The position numbers and the translations under genes were made by a program. A stretch of 64,000 nt of DNA from Crocodylus rhombifer (Eukaryota; Chordata; Crocodylia; Crocodylidae), in NCBI GenBank assembly GCA_038503035.1, contig JAVSML010024617.1, forward strand, positions 429,384 through 493,383, given 5' to 3'. The notes under the pieces were generated by a model that saw only the letters and a list, made by a program, of their open reading frames with translations, ran no database searches and was not told where the DNA came from. Positions 58,214-64,000 of the stretch are shown here, piece after piece; position 1 is the first letter of the stretch; every line of letters begins with the position of its first letter.

Positions 58214-60871
58214 TATGTCCTTAGACCAACATGGCTACAAGCTCGCCTGTGAAGCTCTCCAGCTGTGAGATAGGAGAAACATCAGTACAATCCAGCTCTG
58301 GGGCTATTTTTCTACTGGAGGAAATTTCTTCCTGTAGAAATGAATGTCTGTAGGCAGCCTTTGATGGGAAAAGTCTAAAAGGAAGTTAACTGTATTATAA
58401 TACCAGCTTCAAGGTACTCCTTGTCATTTAGATACCAGATTCTCACAAGGTGATACATGTTACAGCTTTACCCAATCGATTATTTGCATCCCACATAATG
58501 CTTTTCTATCTAGCAAAAAAACCAAGGTCCAACTCATTAAAATTTTAAGGACACAGTATGTGATTTTGCTGTGGGTGATTTGTTTGAGGGTTAGGGTACA
58601 AACCTTACATCTAATTCTAAAGGAGAAAGGTCCTTTTCAAGTGCAGTATATAAGACTAGTGCAGTATATAAGACTATTGCCCAAGTTTACATAAATGTAC
58701 AATTAGATGAAACATTCAATTATAGGCTAGAGAAAATTCTCATCACTGAAGTGCACTGACACATTGTAGAAAGTGTCCAAGAAATTAGGCTGGAACATAT
58801 TTAGACAGAACGTAATTAATACAAAGATCTTATGGGAAGGGATGTGAGAGATGTTTCAATAAGAGGCACTCTTCTATCTGTATCAGTTCTAATCTAAGAA
58901 TACAATATGATGTAAAGAAGCAGAGTATTGTGGCTGCAAGTGTCTTTCCTAGTTAAAAATAAAACTAGTGTACTGACCAATGAGAGTCAACAAGCATTCC
59001 TATATCAAATTATATAAAAAGTAAGAAGAACAATGGTTTTTTGGTAATAAATTTTATTGGACCACCTGAATAGGTCTAAAGCTCGTCTAACATCTCTCTC
59101 TAATATTCAGTTTCTCTAATAAAAGATATTACCAAAAAAACACCCTTTGCTTCTTGAATATTTCCTGGACCACCATAGCTATAGCAACGCTCTTATCCTA
59201 TTATGAAAAGTAAGAGCATTCACCCCAGCCGCTGTTTGACTTTCATCATGTCTTAAACGTCTCTCTGTTGATTCAACTGAATAACATATCCTTCTTCATG
59301 TTCTGTCCAAATTGTGTTATGCTGCTTTGTATTGCTAAAGAGTTGTGTTTCATCCCACAGGTTGCTGTATCTCAGTGAATGATGAACTGAGTCTTTTTTT
59401 ACCTCTATAAATCTACACAATCTACATGATACATTTTAACCATTATGCCCCTTTGCCTTGTAGTTTGCCTACTGTTCCATCTCAGGCTGGACAACTTCTG
59501 AGATTATAAATTTATCAGCAGCTTCAAACAGCCACCGGACCAGGAAGAGTAACTCAGGCTCTTGAAGATCCCCCAGCATGCAGAAAGTTAGACAATGGGA
59601 AACCAACACAACACAGAGTGTGGTGGATTAGGAGTTAAACTTTACATTACAAAATTTCAAAGAGGCCACAAGGATGTTCATGGATGTGTAGAGTGTTAGT
59701 GGCATGTGAAGAAGAGAAAAGTCTGTTTTTAAATAACCTTTGAAATTGCTTTGCTATTACCCTGGCAGCTTTTGTTCACAAATGCAGTAACTAAAATATG
59801 ATGCATGCTATTATAAAGAAAGCAGAAGATCATAATTTTGCTGCTTTGTGAAATCTAGTTGTGGGCTGAAAGTGGTAGTAGTCTTTTAAAAAATTTTAGT
59901 GATATACTTTTGCTGTCAGAGTTCTAAATGGTCTGATTCCTGTTTTCATGGCTAGTGGTGAATTTAAACTATTGATGGACATAGAATGATGAAGCTTATT
60001 CTCCAGCATGCTCATCACACTAAAGGCTCTCTTGGGTCCACTACTGGCAGAAGGTAGTTATATCAGTGTCAGCATAATTTGGTTAAGGGTTCCATGTATC
60101 ACTGCAGGTTTCTAAAATGTCCCTTGTATTTCTTCCTGTGCTTGAGTTCTTTCCGGTGAGCTAACTTCCATTTCAGAAAAGTATGGTTGAGGAGAAAGAA
60201 AAAATCATCAGTGACATTTCCTTGGACTGGCAGACTTTGAGTCATGTAGCAATACATCTTTTATTACTGTTCTTGACAGCTGCAGCTTGCATGCTGAGTT
60301 TAACTGAGCTGATATACACGTTTCTTGGGAGTGTATTTTTGAGAAGAAATTTCTTGGACATTTTCAGAACTGCAAAGAACCACAGTGCTCAAGTTCTGGA
60401 AAAAAATCGCTTTGGATTCCCAAAAATATCGTGCTAATGATGCTCCAAATACTTTCCATTGACAGATGAATGTCTCTGTTTTCCCAGGAGATGCACTTTC
60501 TGGCAAAGAGCACTTTCCATAACTTGTAGTTGCCTCCCATATACTTCTAGGTATAAGTCAGATTGTTGGTTGTAATCAATGAAGTCCATTTCATTTTGGG
60601 CCCTAAGAATGTTTTTTTATAGCATTTAGGACCAACTTAACAGTCCAAACTGGTGTCCCCTACATTTATCTATTCAGAGCAAAATTCCACTGCTCTGTTT
60701 GTGTATAAATGTAGTTTCTAACTGTGCAAATTGTGGTTTTGTACTTTGTGTGCAGGGAGCAATTCTACTTCCTCTGGAGTGTGGAGATGTAAACATGTGC
60801 ACAGATTATACATATGCAGCAAGCTATGTACTGGCTGGGTACACACGCATGTTCAGGGGGAAGGCCCTCCT
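58214..60871 (-). other. KDM4C upstream intron with small repeats
   Basis: It holds an 18-bp tandem duplication AGTGCAGTATATAAGACT (58640-58657, 58658-58675) and a small fold-back (59035-59061 pairing with 59115-59141, GTAATA..TTTTATT arms). The rest is AT-rich and unassigned. Open frames near 60183-60506 show no family motif. Confidence 0.5.
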
Positions 60872-62429
60872 TAGGGCTGTGTGAAGCTTCTGTCGCTGAC
60901 TTGATTTGGAAGAGATTCTGGCCGATTCGGGGACCAAATCTCCAAATCCAAATCAAATCAGGAGACCAAGTAAAAGCTCCAAATTGATTCAAAGCATCTG
61001 AATCGACTTGGAAAAGCTTTGGAAAAAGATTCAGCCGATTCGGAAATTTGGCCATAGACTAAACAGGCAGCTGACACCTGCCTCCAGTGAGTAAACCTGT
61101 TAGGGTAGGGAGAGGGGGGAGGGAGGGAGGGATTGAGCCTGGGGCTGGGACAAGCTGCTCAGTTTTGCATTACCCGGGGAGGGAAGTGCGAGATGCAGGC
61201 GCAGCAGCACTGGGACCGTGGGCTCTGCTTTACTGTTGCTTGCCCAGGTGGGGCTGGGGACAGTGGGATGTGGACGTAGCTAGCTCCAGGTGGAAGGGGG
61301 CAAGTGGCAGCAGGGCAGACCCCCACTCCCAGTTCTGCTGCACCTGCATCCCACACCACCTGGCAAGCAATGGCAGGGCAGAGCCCCCCTTCCCAGCGCT
61401 GATGTGGGCATGGCAGCGCTGGGAACGGGGGTTATGCCCTGCTGTCGCCCAGAGGAAGCCATGCCTGCATCGCCTCCCTGTCCTCCCCCTTGTGCCAGCT
61501 GGGCATGTGGCAGCAGAGCCCCCACGGCTTCCCCTGCCAGGACAGAGGTATGCAGAGCTGGGGGAGCCACAGGAGAAGCCCCCATGGCTGTGCTGCCTGG
61601 CCCCATCCCCTGCACAGCCCAGCCACCTGGCATGTTAAAAAAAAAAAAAAAAATTAAAAAAAGCCCCACACTTACCGGCTGCAGGAGCAGTGAGTGGGGC
61701 CTCTGGGTGATCATGGCAGAGCCTCCCCATGCAGTGCAGGGCAGTGGGATGCAGCAGGGATCACACTGGCATGGGGGCAGCGTGGCTAGGCAGGGCACTG
61801 CACACTGTCTGGGAGCTGGGACTGAGGGCTGCCGGGCTCTAGTTCACACATGGAGTTCCCCCAGCTCCCAGGCAAATTGAATCGGGAAGCTGGGGAATCA
61901 AACTGGTTCAAACCCCAGCTCCCAGCTCGATTCCCCAGCTCCATGTTCAATTTTCCAGCCGCCAGTTGATTCACCTGAGAGCTGGGGCAGGTCCACACGT
62001 CAGCCGGAGCCTGACAGTGCTCAGCCACAGTGGCCCCAGCTCCCAGACAGAGCGAAATACCCTGCTGAGCCGTGCCATGTGGCATCTGCCATGCAGGTGT
62101 CAGATGGGGGAGGGCAATCCCTGCTTCCTCATGCTGCGTGGGGGTGCTCTGCCACCAACATCCAAAGGCCCCATCACCACTCCAGTTGCTGGTGAGTACA
62201 GGGCCTGTTTTCTTTTTAAAATGCTGGGAGGCTGGGCCAGGCAGAGTAGCAGTGGGGGCTTCTCCCGCATCTCCCCCTGCCCAGGGAGAGGTAGGCATAG
62301 CCGGAGGAGCCACAGGAGAACCTGCAGCTGCCCAGCTGTGCCTGCCTCTCCCTGGCTGACCCAAATCCCCAAATCTCTCCAAATCAGTGCCAAATCTTCC
62401 CTCCATCTCACTAGGCCACACAACCTCTA
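60872..62429. mobile_element. 1.5-kb GC-rich hAT-like element (TAGGGCTGTG family)
   Basis: The left end TAGGGCTGTGTGAAGC matches the element at 45828-46720. The right end, inverted, is the decayed TAGAGGTTGTGTGGCC. Both subterminal regions are rich in CCAAATC and GATTCGG motifs, as expected for transposase-binding arrays. The core is GC-rich with long open frames on both strands and no transposase, plus an A-run at 61637-61653. Two internal blocks (about 61540-61640 and 62215-62330) are related. The target duplication is not recognisable. Confidence 0.7.
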
Positions 62430-63685
62430 GCTTATCATCTTCCTCCTGGTTCTACATCTCTTCCTTGGATGGCAAGGAAGCCAGTCTCAAAAGAAGCTCT
62501 GGAGATAGGATCAGATAATCCCTGATCTGAGAAGCATGACTGCTGTAGTGGGAAGAGTACTGTGCTGAGAAGTCAAGAGAGACAGAGATTCAGAACCTTC
62601 CTAAGTGAAGGGGTCTTAGAACCCAGGTCTCCAGCTTGCTGGGTAAGTGCCCTAAGCATTCAGTGATTGGAGCTAAACATGGAAGGATCTTCCTTTCCCT
62701 CTGCCAAACCATGACCTAGGGTTTTTTAGCCGGCTCTCTTTTTAGAGACTTAGTCACAGGCATGCATTCAGAATAGGTATGCACATGTATCCGTGTACCT
62801 GCCTAACCAGTGCATAGCCTACTGCACATTCTTGGTCTGTGCATGCAGACTTATAGAGGAACCTGACAGGCTATCTTTGCATGCAACACAATCGTCACCT
62901 AGAAAGATCACCACAATTTAAGCACGCGCAGAAATGCAATTCTGCCCCTGATGGATAGAAGCAGGGGAAGATCCAGCATTTACAGTCCTTTGATTCCAGC
63001 TCATCCCAAAGTTTAAAACCACTTACCTGACAGTAGCAGCATTTCTAATCAGGCAGTGCTGAAGGAGTTACTTGACTTCATGGCTCATTATAATCTACTT
63101 AATCCCATCTAAGGTCTTCATTCCACAGGTGTTAACAACCCTCTTCTTTTTAATGGTCTTGATGTTCTACCAATCAAGCTGGCCTTTGTTCTGCAATTCT
63201 GCTGTTAGCTGCTCCCATGAACAAAGTTCTAATTCACAGCCCTGCAGATTGTTTTTAACTAGTTCCAATGACTTTCTATTTGTTTTTGTTTCAATACAGC
63301 TCTACACTCCTAGCTAATTATTAGTTAAGCTTCTAGTTTATTTTTAACTGGAGAAAAATATGTGTTGTTTCATACATGATGACACACCTCATCATCTTCA
63401 CCCCCCTTTTCAAAATTTTGATCTGCCCATGGATAGGGGGCATGCAGTGGTATGTTTAAACTGCAACTGGAATACATGATCTCAGTCTGTATAGTCTACT
63501 TAAGCTCCCTTTAATCTAGCAAGACTAAGTAACAGAAGTGATGATGGAGCGGCAAGAGCTTCAAGCATGGGTGCTCCAAGCCTGCTGGAGACCCAGAATT
63601 TCTTTATTTAGGCAGCTAGCCTACACTTACACTCATCCTACCATGTTTCACTGTTATCAATTACCTTAGCTAACTCCATGAGAAC
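62430..63685. other. KDM4C upstream intron with MIR-like SINE
   Basis: About 62510-62680 has MIR-like SINE features on the plus strand (GTGGGAAGAGTACTGTGCTGAGAAGTCAAGAGA, then CTTAGAACCCAGGTCTCCAGC). The remainder is unassigned. Confidence 0.45.
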
Positions 63686-63770
63686 AGAGCTGTTTTGCCT
63701 TGAGTAAGGGGGTGGACTAAAACATCACCTATAGCCCCTTCCAGCTCTGTTTTTTACAATTCCATGCCTA
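63686..63770 (+). mobile_element. CR1 LINE 3' UTR remnant
   Basis: AGTAAGGGGGTGGACTAAAACATCACCTATAGCCCCTTCCAGCTCTG is a diverged form of the CR1 tail (GGACTAGATGACCT...CCCTTCCAGCCCTA), ending near ACAATTCCATG. Only the last ~85 bp are present. Confidence 0.65.
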
Positions 63771-64000
63771 CCTCAGCTGTACTCGTATCTCCTAGTCGTA
63801 ACACAGACTTTCCCTCGGTGGAGTGTCCTTGACCCTGGAAGTTGTTTTCCTCGTATCTGACACAGACAGAATTTGGTAACACCTCCCCATCCATAAAGGC
63901 CATGCTGCAAGGCTGTCTGTTTATCAAGGATTTTAATGAGGAGGAGTGGGAATAGCTAAGGTCTTAGCACTTGTGTCAGGTCAGATTTATTTTGGAAGAT
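63771..64000. other. Window end, unassigned open frame
   Basis: On the minus strand a frame from an ATG at 63902 runs through about 49 codons (MAFMDGEVLPNS..., RYEENNFQGQ...) into the CR1 remnant. It has a GAG|GTAGGC possible donor. No similarity to KDM4C or any other family was recognised, so I do not call it an exon. Confidence 0.25.

Noticed and set aside
61087..62430. Long open frames up to 211 codons on both strands
   Set aside because: They overlap each other in a GC-rich transposon core with terminal repeats, contain no transposase motif and have repeat-driven composition.
63771..63960. Minus-strand frame of about 49 codons at the window edge, considered as an upstream KDM4C exon
   Set aside because: Its translation does not match any KDM4C segment I know, and the frame runs on into a CR1 remnant.
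1..64000. CRISPR arrays, tRNA or rRNA genes, bacterial operons or a novel defence system
   Set aside because: The direct repeats seen are vertebrate micro- or minisatellites and transposons without regular unique spacers. Only decayed tRNA-like heads of SINE relics were seen.

Overview
The window is vertebrate nuclear DNA, most likely from a reptile and probably a crocodilian (a turtle is possible). The grounds are CR1 LINE copies that include one with an open ORF tail, many short hAT-like DNA elements with 8-bp target duplications, faded MIR-like SINEs, long GT/CA microsatellites, two 10-N scaffold gaps, and single-copy exons split by kilobase-size introns. There is no prokaryotic gene organisation.

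I can defend only one protein-coding gene: KDM4C (JMJD2C histone lysine demethylase), on the minus strand. Its last three coding exons are at 36640-36759, 26909-27001 and 20818-20994. They join in phase 0 and encode the second half of the tandem (hybrid) Tudor domain plus the C-terminal tail. The stop codon is at 20818-20820. The exons for the JmjN, JmjC, PHD and first Tudor parts were not found and should lie beyond position 64000, or possibly in the 10-N gap at 40524-40533. Everything from 20818 to 64000 is therefore probably KDM4C exon and intron. Positions 1 to about 19740 are downstream intergenic DNA, and about 19745-20817 is probably 3' UTR.

The rest is a repeat landscape. Downstream side (1-19740): microsatellites, a 28-bp-arm hairpin element (2896-2961), GC-rich minisatellites (6189-6366, 8162-8315), a Charlie-like hAT relic (9903-10159), a CR1 tail (10196-10383) and two related hAT elements with 8-bp duplications (14578-14870, 17600-17881). 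KDM4C introns: a terminal-inverted-repeat element (22712-23270), a solo LTR with perfect 5-bp duplications (24493-25576), a 1.4-kb hAT element with a 52-bp-arm hairpin (27822-29246), a decayed endonuclease/reverse-transcriptase LINE (about 29270-32950, minus) split by DNA elements, and a 752-bp hAT element (34529-35280).

Upstream of the last recognised exon: fold-back elements (38211-38493, 58087-58213, 59035-59141), a CR1 copy nested with three other repeats (45395-47190), a younger CR1 3' end with an open ORF tail (48789-49362), further copies of the terminal-inverted-repeat family (31935-32786, 37961-38210, 54146-55262), and a 1.5-kb GC-rich hAT-like element (60872-62429).

No new enzyme system, CRISPR array, tRNA/rRNA gene or second protein-coding gene could be supported. 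The most interesting material is the nested transposon history, the intronic hairpins, and a CA repeat directly after the KDM4C stop codon. All family names and alignments are by eye; no database or alignment program was used.
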